Shown: positions 25,701-39,403, counted from the first letter of the stretch. The stretch is 64,000 nucleotides of DNA from Polytrichum commune (GCA_950295325.1 OX485805.1:6326501-6390500), one strand, 5' to 3'. Translations and numbers: made by a program. Notes: generated by a model from the sequence alone, not told the origin.

Positions 25701-28700
25701 AGCTTCACCCCAGTTTGCTAGAATATTTATTTTTTATTATCTTTACATTTCTAGGTAGATATTCGAATTGTTTTTCTAATTTAACCAGTCATAATTCATT
25801 CTAGATAATTGTGTATAAATTATGAATTTTTTTGTAAGGAAGCTCACAAAACTTGTTATCATCATTTTATTATTTTTATTAGGAATTTAGAATATCATAT
25901 TAACTTTTAGACCATCTTGTAGTGATGTTCAGTAGAAAGAATACATTAAAAGGGTCTAAGTTGCCTATTCCACGGCAATTAAATTTGTGTTGCAATAATT
26001 AGATGTTTAAAAAGACAAACTAAGACATTTTTACTTACAAAGACTACTGAATTTTAGAATTGTTTATTTGAAATAAAAACATAAGTGCAAACCAACCCTT
26101 AATTTAGAAACCTAAGGAATCCTTATATTACATTACAAATGTGTCAACAATATGATATTGCAATGACGCCAATGTTGGTGGTTGTTTTATATAAGATCTA
26201 ATAATTTTAGCAAGTCCATCACTCCCACAAAGCCTCCCTAGCTTTATTAAAACTATGGCGTCCATTTTTGCTACTCAATCTTCTCCATCTCCAACTCATT
26301 GAATAGCTAAATATTATGATCGGCATGTTTTGAATTTCATACACTTAGAGAGGAAATCGTGTTCAAAATTCATCACCACAAGTTAAAGTGATGATTAGCT
26401 TTTTGTTAGCACATATTCAATTGTCATAACGGAAGATTTCATTATTGGTATCATTTCTTTATTATACATTCTTTTTTATGCTATCTTGGAGGTACACATG
26501 TTTTATGTCCAACTATATCTTCTTTGCATTCTCTTTGTTTGTGTTGTATTATTGACCTATCACAAAATTGAATATACTTTGCAACATGTTTTGTTTCATT
26601 TTTAATTTATTCATACTATGAATGTCAATGATAATCATTATCTTTACTTCAACTTTGTCCATTCCACTGTCATAAAGCACATAAGTTGGGAAGATGTGGA
26701 ACAAACAACAAATACATTCATACATATTTATTCATTGAAGCTCAAAATATTGTTGGTAATAAACAAAGAAGCACTTATAAGGACTTCAAAGTATCTACAA
26801 GTACAACTTATGGTCCATGTATCCTTAATGAATTTCAAAATATTATAAGATATCAAAGTCATAGATCAAAAGTTCATTTCCCAAGGAGAAGGGGAAAAAA
26901 GAAAAGAAAAGAAACTAAAAAATGTGCAAACCCAAGCCCATCTCCATGATACGCTCAAAGGAATATGTGGACATGGACATCTAGCGAAGATGTGTCAAAC
27001 CACATTCCAAAAAATAATTGGCCAATGTGGATACTCCCAAAGTACCCAAAGTACCTAGGAACCTTGTTGAGTTGATCACAAAATGTCCCCCGAAGTTGGA
27101 GCAAGAAACTAAGAAATCTTTCACGACACCGTCTGGGAGGAAGGAGAATCACTTCTTTCCTTTGTTTTGGTGAACTTCTTCCCCTTGAAACCTGAAAAAA
27201 TAACATAGCACTATGAGACCTTGGAGAATATATTGGAAGATCTCCCAATGTTAATACTTTGGCACAAACTTCTTTGCTCTATTTACATATGAAGGGCAAC
27301 ACCTCCTCGACTAGCGGTTCATTAGTAAAACCCAATGAGCGTCAGTCTTATGAGGTTGGAATTTCCCAAATGAAACGGGGTTATTTACAACAAAATTCAT
27401 GACTGCTATGTTTGAGTCCACAAGGCATCTCCACTACTCAAGCAATGGATCAAGGAGATAAATAATTGTCTTCTTCGGATTAGGTGTAAAAGTGGGAGGA
27501 TGGATTACATGACTCCAATGATTAGGACAATTCCTATATGGAGAATCATCTATAAGTAGAACATTATGTAACATGGCATTGTTCAACTTCTTTAAAACCC
27601 TAAGTTGCAAATCTTTCATCAAAATTGGTTTTTTTTTTTTATCACAGTGCTTGGAAACAATACATTGGTATATGATAAAACAATCCAACTTCTTCATCAA
27701 ACTTGATGTATTTGCATTCTTCCATTAAGGCATCAATCATCTACTTGGCTTTCGGCTTCTGAATAGAAGTCCAATACATAATGTCAACCTTATCAAAACA
27801 CCAATTTAGAAGCTCGCATCGCCCTATCATAAGAAAACCTTGTTTTTTTAAACATGTTTGGAACAAAAAAAACCACTCAAATCGAATACTGGTAAATATC
27901 TTACCAATGCCACATCCCGTGGGGGGGGGGGCACTGGCGGTATTTTAGAAACGATGTATGATAAAATATAGGGTGATTAATATTCATTTGATGTAAATTT
28001 TTTAAGAATTCTATATAAAATATAAGGGGCGAATTAATGTTGGAAACCTCTTATAAAAAAATGCCATGCAATATAAAATGTGTAATTCTATCTCTCTCTC
28101 TCTCTCTAGCCTTGAATAAGGGTACCCTAATTAAATACTATGTAGACTCAAATGGGATGGATGAAAAGCATTTTATCTAATCAATTTCTGTAGATGAATT
28201 GTGGTTTTAGGGTTCTGGGCGAGCCAAGGGGGTCGGTTGTCTCGACAATGGTCTTCTCTTTCATGAAGCCTAAGCTTATCTTTTGTTGTAGCCGTTGATG
28301 TGTTTGGTTTGCCATTCTTAGAGTCATTGCACGTCGTTTAGGGTTCGGTTATGTTTATACCTTTAATATTTTGTTGTTGTTCTTCACAACATTGGTCGGC
28401 CTTCGGTTATCTCTACGTGTCTTTTGTGGTTGATAGAAAACTATTCATTTGGTGAGGACGTGGACGCAATCCACAATGCCAATTCACAATGCACCCCCCC
28501 CCTCGGCTAAAAATTGAAGACTATCAAAATTTTGTAAGAAAAATTGGGTTTTTGATATTGAATGCATTCTAGATTTCTAGTTACGAATAGGATATTAAAA
28601 TTTTAAGCTCTCATGATGCCTCCCATATGTTTGAGCCCCCCCTTCTTTCTAACAGTCTTTATATGAACAGGATTGTCAATGTCCATCTCATCATCAAAAC

Positions 28701-28973
28701 CTTAATGTATCTTAGCTAAAGATACTAGGATGGATGGAAATATTTGAGGTACTTCTCGCCTACATGCTCTAAACATTTATACACTTGGAGTTGAAATTCA
28801 CTTATTGGATGTGGTGATAAAAATTGTCAAGGTGTGGAGATTCATATATGGGCTTCCAAGCTCATTTCAAGATGGCCAATACGTAAGCAAATCAGTAAGA
28901 TATCACTAATTACTAAGCCAACACCACCTCTCACTACTAAAGTCTCAAGTTTAAGCTCAAATTGAGGTAGTGT
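22743..28973. other. Long AT-rich intergenic stretch
   Basis: More than 6 kb with no recognisable gene. It contains simple A/T-rich sequence, a (CT)n run near 28090-28110, and poly-G and poly-C runs at about 27918 and 28494 that could be ends of an element like the one at 36844-37188. I could not match flanking duplications for that pair. Short open frames show no familiar motif. Confidence 0.45.
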
Positions 28974-29110
28974 CAATGAACGGGGAGTGCCGGCAGTTAG
29001 TTACAAGCTAGCCGGTTGATTTTGAGAATTTCCAAATGAAATAGAAATGTTTAGGAAGGGGTTCCGGAAGAAAAATCAAGGTTATCGGAAATGGGCCGAT
29101 TAGAAGAAGA
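28974..29110. repeat. Partial repeat with a CARTG-type end
   Basis: It begins CAATGAACGGGGAGTGCCGG, like the right end of the CARTG MITE family, followed by 'gccggttgattttgagaatttcc'. A similar start, CAATGTCCGGGGAGAACCGG, is at about 33510. The opposite ends were not found, so these may be fragments or members of a related, larger family. Confidence 0.4.
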
Positions 29111-29861
29111 AAGAATGCCGGCATTTAGGCAAGCTGCCCTAGGAGTATCCACAACAAATTATTGATTGAAAGGCATTTTTCACAATGGGTAGCCAACCGG
29201 ACATATCCTTTTTAGGAAAAACATTTAATACTATGCATAGTTGGAGTTACCATTGCCTTGTTGGCTTTAGGGTTTAGGGTTTAGGGTTGTCTAATTGCTG
29301 AAGTTGAATCGGTTGACATTATCAGTGATGCTCGCCCACTTTGGAAGAATGAGAGTAAATACCGCTATTTCTATGCTAATCCCTCATCTTATTTGAATTC
29401 TCCTAATACACCGAGTGTGAGTGATGTATCTTGTTCGTTTGGGGCAGTTGATACTAACGATAGTGGTACGCAGATTTTGTGACTTTCAATATCACTGTGA
29501 GCCCAAAATGGTGCCCACATGTGGTGATTAACTCTTCGAAACCAATTTTAGTTTGACTTTGATGTGTTATGATTATTCACAAAACATAAAAAGAGTGAAG
29601 TGTGGTTTGGATTTAAGTTTAGGCTTTAGAATGTGTTGTGTGATTATTTCAAGGTTGAATTCAATAAGAGTATGCCTTGATATTGTGAGTAGGGGGTAAG
29701 GTGAAGCAAGGTGAGCTCCGCGGGTTAAATGCCCATTTTTGGATCCACCTTGGTAGTTTAGGAAGAAGGAAGCTCGGTGGAAGGGGATTAGTCCCTACTT
29801 TGAAGGTGAAGGTTAAGGGATTGTGATTGGAGGTGCTAATCCTCTCACCCTATCCTCACCT

Positions 29862-29905
29862 CTCTCTCCCTCTCTCCCTCTCTCCCTCTCTCCCTCTCTC
29901 CCTCT
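29862..29905 (+). repeat. CTCCCTCT microsatellite
   Basis: Repeated CTCTCCCT units in an otherwise featureless intergenic region. Confidence 0.8.
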
Positions 29906-30230
29906 TTGCTACTTAAGGTGTTTTCTCTTTCATTTTCCTCTCTCTTCATCAAGCGCTCTCAAGGGAGCAAGTTCTTAAGAGCTTGAGCCACGTGTGTAGG
30001 TTATTAGTTTTAGTGAATTTAATTAGTTAAGTTCTCTCCCTCATTGTCTCTCAAGGGTGTGAGCTCTTAGAGCTTGGGACAAGGTGGGTGAAGTAAGTAG
30101 CTCTTAGAGTAGTTGTGTGTTAGATTAGTTTAGTCATTAGTGGTTTAGTTTAGCTCACTTAGCCTAAGTGCAAAGAAGAAAGGGATTAGTGGATGCTTGA
30201 TTAGCACCTAAGGTGGCGTCATTTAAGTGA

Positions 30231-30500
30231 GTCAGCTGGTTAGCCGGTTGCTACATACAGCTGCTGCTGGCCGAGGGTTAGCTGGTTAGCCGGTTCTACA
30301 TACAAGCTGCTGCTGGCCGAGGGTCAGCTGGTTAGCCGGTTCTACATACAAGCTGCTGCTGGCCGAGGGTCAGCTGGTTAGCCGGTTCTACATACAAGCT
30401 GCTGCTGGCCGAGGGTCAGCTGGTTAGCCGGTTCTACATACAGCTGCTGCTGGCCGAGGGTCAGCTGGTTAAGCCGGTTCTACATACAAGCTGCTGCTGA
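30231..30500 (+). repeat. 46-bp minisatellite, about six copies
   Basis: The unit starts GTCAGCTGGTTAGCCGG and includes CTACATACAAGCTGCTGCTG. Copy starts fall at 30231, 30277, 30323, 30369, 30415 and about 30460. Units differ by one or two bases (for example CATACAG versus CATACAAG). It does not encode a continuous protein. Confidence 0.9.
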
Positions 30501-31664
30501 GCCGAGTCTTGGATCAAGCCGGTCTAAGCCTTATTAGGCCTTCACTTAACGAGTTAATAAATATAAACCTTAGTCACCTTCCCACAAATTAACCTTGAAC
30601 CACAATAGACTATTTGAGGATATATTAAGACTTGGGTAAGTATTGGATTTATTAGGCTAGGTAGGGCATGTGTGACTTTTAAATGCATTTGGTACTTGAA
30701 CCATTAATAAAAGTGTTTTTCAACACTTGAACCTATTGGTCAAAATAAATCACTTGGATTACTAATGGAGAAGGTGGAGGACATCCGCGGCGGCGAGACA
30801 AAGGAGGTTAGGCCGAGGGAGAAAATGGAGGACTCTAGTGACGAAAGAGTGAAGGAGGGGATAATCAAAAGCCAAAGGAGAATATCCTTGAGAGCTTGTG
30901 TTGCCAAGGCCGCCGGTTGGACCCTTGAGAGGGCCAATTCGGCTACAAGTCAAGAGGCTACCATTAATAAATGAAGTGATTCAAAATAATATGAATGCCT
31001 TGGGATGTGAAGTGAGCATTTTCAATACACAAAACAATACATGTGATTCTCAACACCATCACCCGGACTAGGACGCTTAAGGGTGGTGGGTTTGGCCTCA
31101 CAATCACCAACCTCCAAAAAATACTTGGACCCTTTGTAGATCTTGTATAATATGAAGGCTACATCCTTGGCCCTAAGATGGTAGGGGCTTTGCCATGTTC
31201 AACTCCTGCTAAGGATACTACTTAGACAAAAAAATAAAAATAAAAATGAATGCCAACATTCTTTAAGCCTGTACACTTGGAAAACAAAACAGGGAATGAA
31301 TGACAATGAAACTTAAAGGGAAAAAGGGGAGGGAATATCCACCGCCAAAAACCAAACCAGCCCCATTTTAGACAACTAGGAAACTAGATAAATATAAAAA
31401 TAAATGTCAGCTAATTGCCAAAATACATTAGAAAATGGGGGATATCAACTAATAAAATTTGCACTCTCTAGGCCCAATTCCGGATAAAAATTGAAAATCC
31501 CGAGCCATCTCCTAGAAGCTAGGAAATTATCCATTTTCTCTACAAAACTCCCCAGACTTTGGGTAGTATTTTGCATGTCCAAATAAGTAACAATTAAGTC
31601 AATGTTGACTTTACCACTATTAGGTGAGGCATATACGTTATAATTAATAACAACTCATGTGCTA
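30501..31664. other. Intergenic stretch, nothing recognised
   Basis: One short open frame at 30765-30974 is rich in charged residues but has no recognisable domain and a poor claim to be a gene. No RNA gene or further repeat was seen. Confidence 0.4.
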
Positions 31665-31804
31665 AGGGTTACTTTCCATGCAAGCCACTCGCCCATCAAT
31701 CCTTGTGGAAATGTAGATTCCACTTGGTGGAATCTACAATTCCACAAGAATCTACATGTCCACTAGAATCTGATGGGCGAGCGGCCTTCATGGAAACTAA
31801 CCCT
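31665..31804. mobile_element. 140-bp fold-back MITE
   Basis: Almost the whole sequence folds on itself. The left arm AGGGTTACTTTCCATGCAAG… with CACTCGCCCATCA is mirrored by TGATGGGCGAGCGGCCTTC with GGAAACTAACCCT. A second inner stem pairs GTAGATTCCAC with GTGGAATCTAC. The flanks (…GCTA and AAC…) suggest a TA or TTA-like target but are not clean. No coding capacity. Confidence 0.7.
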
Positions 31805-32329
31805 AACAATGACAATGTTGATTTGCAATTGGTGTTAAGGTAGTATGCGGGTGTTACTCAGTTACTTTTCTTAATCGGACACCTATATTTGATCGGCATG
31901 TGGTTAGGTAAGGATCAAAGAACAAACACCACGAAGACACATACTTAAAGAAGATTGGACACCATTTTCAAATTTGGTTAACTACTCCACCCACAACAAT
32001 TAACACAATTGGAAGGACCTATGTATTCCATTAAGAAATCAACAACCGTGCACTTCCAATAACCATAGCTAAATCAAGAAAAATCCAATTTTCAATCGGA
32101 TTTTGGCTGATGCTTCGTCACAAATTTGCTAATGCAACACAAGTTTCATTGTGTAACTTAAATTGAATGGGTAGAAGGTGGAGAACGTGAAAAACAAACC
32201 GAATAACAACACCCACATACCTCAGGCCCTTAACATTATGAACAGCTAACACTTGGGTGGAATCGATGTCGACCAGAGCCCAACATTTTCCTTTCTAATT
32301 GCACCCATACCCAGACCATGCCCATCAGC

Positions 32330-32680
32330 AGCGACCTATGCCCACCCATGCCCACCCATAGCATGACATGTGCGCACCCATGCCCACCCATGCCCACATA
32401 TAGCAGACATGTGCCCACCCATGCCCACCCATGCTATTCAAATTGCGCCCATGTATTCAAAAATTATGTAATGTGTATTGTGTAATTGTGTAATTGTGTA
32501 ATTGTGCCCCACCCATGCCCACCCATGCCCACCCATGAACAATAATATCGCAGCCATGCCCACCCATGCCCACCCATGAACAATAATAGCTCAGCCATGC
32601 CCAGCCATGCCCGCCCATGAACAATAATATTGCACCCATGCCCACCCAAAACCCATGGGCATGGGTGGGTATGGGCATGG
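32330..32680 (+). repeat. CCCATGCCCAC-type low-complexity tandem array
   Basis: Many irregular repeats of CCCACCCATG, with 'gaacaataatat' spacers repeating about every 55-60 bases in the second half. Apparent Gly-Met-His-Trp rich frames on the minus strand are a consequence of the repeat and are not a gene. Confidence 0.8.
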
Positions 32681-32879
32681 GCGCCCAATGTTGGGCTCTG
32701 ATGTCGACACCATCTCTGAAATGTAGCCTTTTGGGTACTTAGATTTTCCCAAATGTACCAAAAGCGTACATAGGATTCATTCTTTTCCTCCGTATACTGC
32801 TGGGAAGCAAAGCTCGTCGCACTTCCACACACCATCATGGCTCCAGGAGCGTCACTGCAAGCTCGATGGCGCGAGGTAC

Positions 32880-35190
32880 GAAAACCTCACCCTGTATTTG
32901 ATTTTGTTCATGGGTTGTGGAGTCTGTTGGTGCCAAAAATTCCATTAGAAAACTATTGTGTTTTGGATCACCTTTGTTTGGGTTACGGTAGTGCGGATGC
33001 GGCATTTGAGCAATTGGGAGCTTGTTAGTTTGGTGAACTGTGATTCTTGCAATTTTTGAATGCAAAGATTTGTGTCATTGTGGGAGGTCATTTTGTGTGG
33101 TTTTCATTTATATGTTCTACCTGGAAGTCTGACAATAAAGAACTACAGTTTTTGGCATCAACAAAGCTTGCCAAATATCAAGAAGTCTCCGGATGCTTTC
33201 ATGGTGAATTGTGGGTCATCTCTGTGGATTATGTCTCTTAGGGTTTTTAATTTTTTAATTTTTTTAATTTTTCATCTTCATTTTCATTTTTTAATTCGAT
33301 CAATTTTCATTTGGGTGTTGTGATTTTTGGCTATGTTTCCGATTCAGATGGATGCTGATGCTGATGCTGACACTGCACTTTGCATTTCCATAGTCAGTCT
33401 CATACGGTTGTGGAATTTGTTGGTAACAACAATTTATTTGGAATTATTGGACTTTGGGCATTTGAGCAATTAAGAGTTTTCGTTTTTTGGTTGTTTTTTG
33501 GACAATGTCCGGGGAGAACCGGTATTTAGTTTAATGACAGCCGGTTGGTTTTGTGAGAAGTCAGGTTGAATTGGGAAAGTGGAGGATGTGAAACCGGTGC
33601 TTTTAAGGGGGGGGGGGGGGAACAGATTTCAGCCGACAACCATTTTGAGGAGGAGGATTTTTACCCAGATGAATTGTGAAATAGGCGGATTTCATCCAGT
33701 TTGATTCATCTAGGGCTGGATATCATCTGGTTCTAGGGTTTAGGTTATGTGTTTGTTGTAGGCTTGTAGCGATTTGGTGAATGGCGGACAGGCGAAGCTT
33801 TTGCTTCATTATTGCATTTCATTGTTGATGCTAGCGTTTAGAATGTATTATGAGTGTGTCTATGGAAGATCTTCGTGCTAATGTTGATAACGTACTAATG
33901 GAAGCCATAGCTTTTTGGAGGAACTCTACAAAGTTTAGATGGTTGTTTTCACATCCACAGATATACCTTTCATGGCGTTTTCCTCTTGAAGGTGAAGATG
34001 ATACTGCTAATTTTGACTCTAATAGTTGATGAATTTCATATTTGTATATAGTATGTTAGGGTAGGTTACTCTTTTATCATGTTGTGGCCTCAAATCTAAT
34101 ATGAGGTTTTAAGACCTAGGTATGATAGAAGAGTAAATCCATCACCATCAACCGGTTGATGGGTTATTTTAGGTTCAACTCTTTCTATGGATAAATTATT
34201 GATCCTTGTTGTTGTTTCTTGTAGGTAATGAATTGTTGATCATTGTTGTTGGATGTTGATATCATTACATATCATAGTTGTATGTTGATATGTTCTTTGG
34301 ACGTTGTTGTTGAATGGTGTATGTTGTTTGTAGATATAATTTTGCTACATTGGAAAACCAACTTACTTATCAATGCCCAAGCTTTTGGCCGGTCGTCATT
34401 ACAATGAAGAGGAAATTAGCCAGCACTTGAAAAAGAATATAGGATATTGGCCGGTCCAAATTAATGGCAAATCTTGAAAAAACCGGTAGAAGTTGTGAAG
34501 GGGCGGATTTTAGCTGGTTAAGCTCAAAAATCTCCCGAACCTGTTTTTGGGTGCTTCGTGATTCTGATAGTGTTTGGATCCACAAATCTGTGTTACTTTT
34601 GGAAGTCATTTGTGCTATTTTTATTTTATATTTCCAATCTGGAAGGTTGACAATGACGTAGAGTTTTAGCATCAACAAAGTTTGCAAGAATTCTCCAGAT
34701 GCTTTCATGGTGAGTCGTCTTTGTGTGAGTTATGTGTTAGAGGGTTTTGTATTCCATGTGGATGTTGTGATCTCTACTGTTCTTGGATTCACAGAGGGAT
34801 GTTGATATTGATGTGAACAATGCACTTTCATAGCCAGTCCCAGAGGGTTGTGGAAGAAATTGGTAGCATCAAATTGAACTGGAATTCATTGGAGTTTGGA
34901 TCGACTTTGTGTGGGTTTTTGGAGTGGATTTGGCAATTGAGAGCTTCATATTTTGACGCTCTGCGATTCCTGCAATTTTTGGATCCACAGATCTGTGTTA
35001 CTGTTGGAAGTCATGAATGTGATTTGCAATTAATATATCCAACCTGGAAGGTAGACAATGCAGTAGACTTTTGTTATCAACAAAGCTTGAAAAAACCAAG
35101 AACTCTCCAGATCCTTTCGTTGTGTGGGTTATGAGTCGGAGACTTTATTATTCAGCCATTTTGTATTTGGGTGTTGTGAATTTTTTGGTT
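32880..35190 (+). repeat. Degenerate repeated units inside the first kelch intron
   Basis: Blocks such as 'tttggatccacagatctgtgttactgttggaagtcat', 'tctggaaggttgacaatg', 'catcaacaaagcttg' and 'ctccagatgctttcatggtgagt' recur in the same order near 33050-33230, 34560-34725 and 34980-35130. A second set ('gatgttgatattgatgtgaacaatgcactttcatag') recurs near 33350, 34800 and 35215. This is an old duplication of about 200-400 bp that expanded the intron. Confidence 0.6.
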
Positions 35191-36843
35191 ATCCTCAAAT
35201 TCACTGAGGGGTGTTGATAGTGATGTTCACAATGCACTTTGCATGTCTCTGGCTGATGCCTGATTCTTGAGGGATAAGCTATCTGGAAGCCTGAAAAGGG
35301 AGTCCTAGTTTATGTGGGTTCTGGGTAAGAACTCCTTACATTTATTCACTTGTATAATGGTGCTGGAGTAATTTCAATTTTCGTGTCCATGAAGTGCTGT
35401 TGGCGTTTGAATATATATAAGCTTAACAATCAATTGGAGGTTGGCATCACAAAATTGTTGCAAATAACACAATGTAGCAGGCATTGTCTCCATATCCTTG
35501 CATAGTAAAGCTTCGAGGGGGGTCACTCCTTCTTGTGTTATCTAACCACATGCATACAAAGGGTATTTTTATGAGGGCTATTTATCTCCTCATTTGGATT
35601 TTAGGGAACTTTTAAGTAGAAAAAGAACAACTTCACCAAATATTCAGCACCCTATAGGTAATTATAAAAGAAAATCTAGACTATTTCAAATGATGTTAAA
35701 TTACTTATAAATTTTTGGTTCACTCGTTCTATACGAAGGCAAACTTAAGACTCCAATATGGCATGGCCTATATCCACGTTATTATATATTGGTGAAAGCA
35801 GAGTGTATACATCATAACCCAGTCGTTCAATTTTCATCCATTTTGCATGTATTATATGTGAATATACTCATTTTTTATTTTTTTTAAATCCATTTATTAT
35901 TTTTGTCATACTAGTTTCTTTCTACCTCAAACCTAAAGTGAGGGTTTTCTCCTTATGATAAATTATATATAATCACAGGTTTCGCGATTTAAGTAGGCTA
36001 TGATAGATCCAAAGTTTTTATAATTTTCCTTGCCAATGAATAAAAAGCACCCTATAGTTGTTTTCACGTGGTTTCTACTTTTAGGCCGGTCCCCCCCCCC
36101 CCCCCGAGAGTAAAGCTGTGAAAATTCACATAGTTTTTGAATTTTGAAGAAGTTGATATTTGGATGTTGGGAGACTTGGATTCTTGTATCAACAGGAATC
36201 TCTTGATATTCAAAGCTAATTTGTTGTTGTTCAAGTTGACCTTTCGGAGATGAGCAGTCTGCAAGATTCACAACCAACTGGAGGCTTGGCATCACAAAAA
36301 CGTTGCAAAAATAATTAAAAAAATAATAGGCATTCTCCAAATCCTCGCACAATAAAGTTGTGAGGAATTATCTGAGTCCATGATTAATTTTTCTTTTTGT
36401 AATTTGAACCTAATCAGTATGGATGTTGGTAGGTGACCCAGCCTGACGGGGCACCAAAGGTCCGAAGCTCACATGCCGTGGTTGTGGTAGAAACCAAGGC
36501 ATAAGATAGAAATACCATAACTCGTTAACCACCCTTTAGCCGTGCACTAGAACGCCGTCATAATGGTGAAGTGCCATTTCTAAAACAGATTGTGTTTCCA
36601 GAGGTGAATTCAAACCCCCAGTGCCTTTGGACAATGAAATGCATTTTTTTATCGCAACTCTCGAACATGGTCTGTCATGGAGACAAGTGGTGACACGCCG
36701 TCCCCTCGGGTGGGTGTGGCAATGGCAGCAGTGGATGGTGTGATCTACGTCTTTCCTTGGATACTATTACTGGAATTTGGAAGTTTCTCTCATCAGGCGC
36801 TAAAAACCCACCTCACAAGTTTGCAAATTGGATTAATAACCTC

Positions 36844-37188
36844 CTTGGGGGGGGGGGGGGCAGTGTGTTAAAAAATTAAGGATATAGGTGCGAACAACCA
36901 CTATTTTATAAAGGGGTATTACTTTCAATTCTCTTCTTTTTTTCACATGCTATCATTATGTAATTTTCTACTTTGGGTTAATAGAAAAATGGATTGCATT
37001 ACTTATAATTCCAAATTACCTATTATTCCATACCCTATAATACTTTAAAGATGTCCAGTGCCATTTTTGATACCCTATATTACTCTTAAGTCCATTTATG
37101 ATTTTTTGCCCCCATGTTTTAAAAATACCCTATCATTTGTTCGCACGTATATTGCTACTCCAATCAATGACTACCCCCCCCCCCCGGG
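36844..37188. mobile_element. MITE with poly-G inverted ends, 8-bp duplication
   Basis: A 345-bp element starting CTTGGGGGG and ending CCCCCCGGG, flanked by the perfect octamer ATAACCTC (36836-36843 and 37189-37196). Its inverse copy is at 53380-53694. Internal words such as 'gtccagtgccatttttgataccctatatta' are shared. It is non-coding and sits inside the remains of the kelch gene. Confidence 0.85.
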
Positions 37189-38159
37189 ATAACCTCTCAT
37201 AAGGTAGAAGTGTGTTAATTTGATGCTTTTTCTCTCTGCACCCACTTCTCATAGGATATGAAGCACGAAATTAGTGCAAAATAACTAACAAATTGAAATC
37301 ATGCCCACAGACATTTGCCTTTATGAATATCTTACTCATTGTCAGAGTTAATTTTCTCGTGCTTATTAAGTGGTCATACAAGTCCCCCAATCATGTTGAC
37401 TATTGAGCCTAGAATGATTTGCATGTTTTGAGCATGCAATCCAATCTCTTTTAAACACATGTCATATGGGTGTTTGTTTTTGGATCCACACCTAACCACA
37501 TACCGCTCAAAATAAAGTTTTCCAATTTGTTGCTTTGTTGGATTAACACATGTCTATTCTATATGAGCTTATAGGATGGTTAACTGCTATCTTGTAATTT
37601 ATGAGTTGATGACTTTGTCATGGCCGGACCACTATGTCTAGCAATAGACAGGTGCAGCTCCGCCATCATGGTGTATTATGCACCTAAAATCAACCTCGCC
37701 GCGCCAATACAACAACTCGGTAGGTTGGGCACCTACTACAGGACCATGATAGGGCTCCTCGCATCCATTACCTAGTTTCATAAAAGGTGTTGTTCAAATT
37801 TTTATTGAACACTACTAATTTTGAACTCTATTTGATACAGGAGTTACATGCCATTGCAACAGACGAGAATGGAAAGTGGGTCTTCACATTTGACGGTTGT
37901 GCTCTATGGAGGTGACGTGGATCCAAGTGACCAAGGTCATATGGGTGCGGGCACATTTTCAAGCGATGTTTGGGTGTTTGACACTCCTCAAATGGTTTGG
38001 AGCAGACCCAACGTGGTAATGAAAGAAGGATCAGATCTGGGAGCACGAGGGTGGTGTGCCTTCTCAACTTTTGAAAATTCCTTGCTTGAGTATGGTGGTA
38101 ATTCCAACTCCAATGATTGGCTCGATGACATCTTTCTTCTCTCATTGGAAGAGTTGTAG

Positions 38160-39403
38160 GCTCAATTTTGGACTAGGTAATGAATGCGAAGGAGCCATGT
38201 CACAACCTATAGCAGGTGCCCAAACTATTGAGTTGCTATGAGTTAGGCACTTGGTGACTAGTACAGCTGATGGCAGGGCGACATGTGCCCATTATTGGAC
38301 GTAGTGGTCAAGCCATGGCAAGGTCATCGATTACGGGTGACATGCATGCTCACACCCAATCAGGAATAGACACATAATAATAATAATAATAATAATCTCC
38401 AGGTTCAGCATTGCTTCATATTTGTGATCCAGCTACAAAGGGGCTAATATGCAACTGAGAAGCACCTCTTGTGGGTACTTGTTAGTGATGTGGCAGTGAC
38501 AATTTGGTATGACAGTGAGCAAGGCTTGCTGATACTTGCACTCTTGGGAGGACATTAATTTCTGTCTTGCAATGTTTGTTAGATTTTCCCTCATAGGTTT
38601 TTAGGTCTGCTTAAAAGCCACCTGTGTAATGGTAGAGTAGGCAAGTGTAACAAGTGTGAAGTCGAAGATGGATAGTGGAGGGAAAGATGAACATTTATAG
38701 ACAACCTTGTCGTATTGCTTCGCCAAGTGATTTTATCTGTGTCACGTGTAGGTATTGTTTTGGCAATCTCTAGTGTAAAGTTGATGTTTTAAGTGCATGA
38801 GTTCAGAGGCAAGGGGATTGCGAATGCGTATTACATGATTTCCATGGCCAACTGACTTGCATCAAAAGCTCTGTAGAAGGTTGTGTTGCAATTTGTAACT
38901 TATGATGAGGACTGAACATGGGAATCTGCTTTTACCCTAGGAACAGGTTAAGTGCCTCATGGGGTTTTGTCCAACTTCAATCAATTGCAGTGTTCTTCTC
39001 CTATCCTCAGTGAAATGTGGGTAAAATCATACTTTCCTCAAAAGTGGGTATTTGACATGATTTGTAATCGCAGTTTGTTTGTGAGATGTATGTGAATTGC
39101 AACGCTGTGGATACCCCCACATTCCAGTAGTAGTTGTGAGTTGGAGTATCTGGGAACCATTTCAGTTTGTGAGTCTGATACTGTAGTGAACACATTTGGG
39201 AGAGTCTATGTGAACATTCAAAGAGAAAGATAATTTTGACTTTGCCTCTTGTAGCTTTTGCATCACAATTCCGAATCTGAAGTTTGAAATATCAATCTAC
39301 ATGATTTGCAATTGCTTACTACTTGAGTTGAGAAAATTAACAATCCTACTCTCCTGCTCCCTCAATCGTCCATATTTCGTGCAGGCAAAAAGGGCACTGG
39401 ATC
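38160..39403. other. Intergenic stretch between kelch remains and tRNA
   Basis: No gene recognised. It holds an (AAT)n microsatellite at about 38376-38394. Confidence 0.45.

Larger units (their letters stand above)
32837..38159 (+). pseudogene. Remains of a kelch-repeat gene (nitrile-specifier-like family)
   Basis: Three islands resemble plant kelch-repeat proteins of the At3g07720/nitrile-specifier type. Island 1 is a 39-nt exon at 32837-32875 (MAPGASLQARWRE, followed by GT) that can splice in frame to 36433 (VTQPDGAPKVRSSHAVVVV). That exon hits a stop at about 36502, before the expected first kelch blade. Island 2, at 36666-36754, reads WSVMETSGDTPSPRVGVAMA and breaks off at IYVF where GG should follow; a MITE lies 90 bp further on. 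Island 3, at about 37843-38159, carries VVLYGGDVDPSDQGHMGAG, RGWCAF and EYGGNSNSNDWLDD, the last blades of the family. The central blades are missing, so the gene is broken, or mostly deleted. Kelch propellers of this type act in nitrile formation or as scaffold proteins; no function is expected here. Confidence 0.65.

Noticed and set aside
27918-28504. Third poly-G MITE bounded by G and C runs
   Set aside because: The flanking octamers do not match and the interior does not resemble the two confirmed copies.
32236-32838. Gly/Met/His/Trp-rich frames on the minus strand
   Set aside because: They are produced by the CCCATG tandem array.
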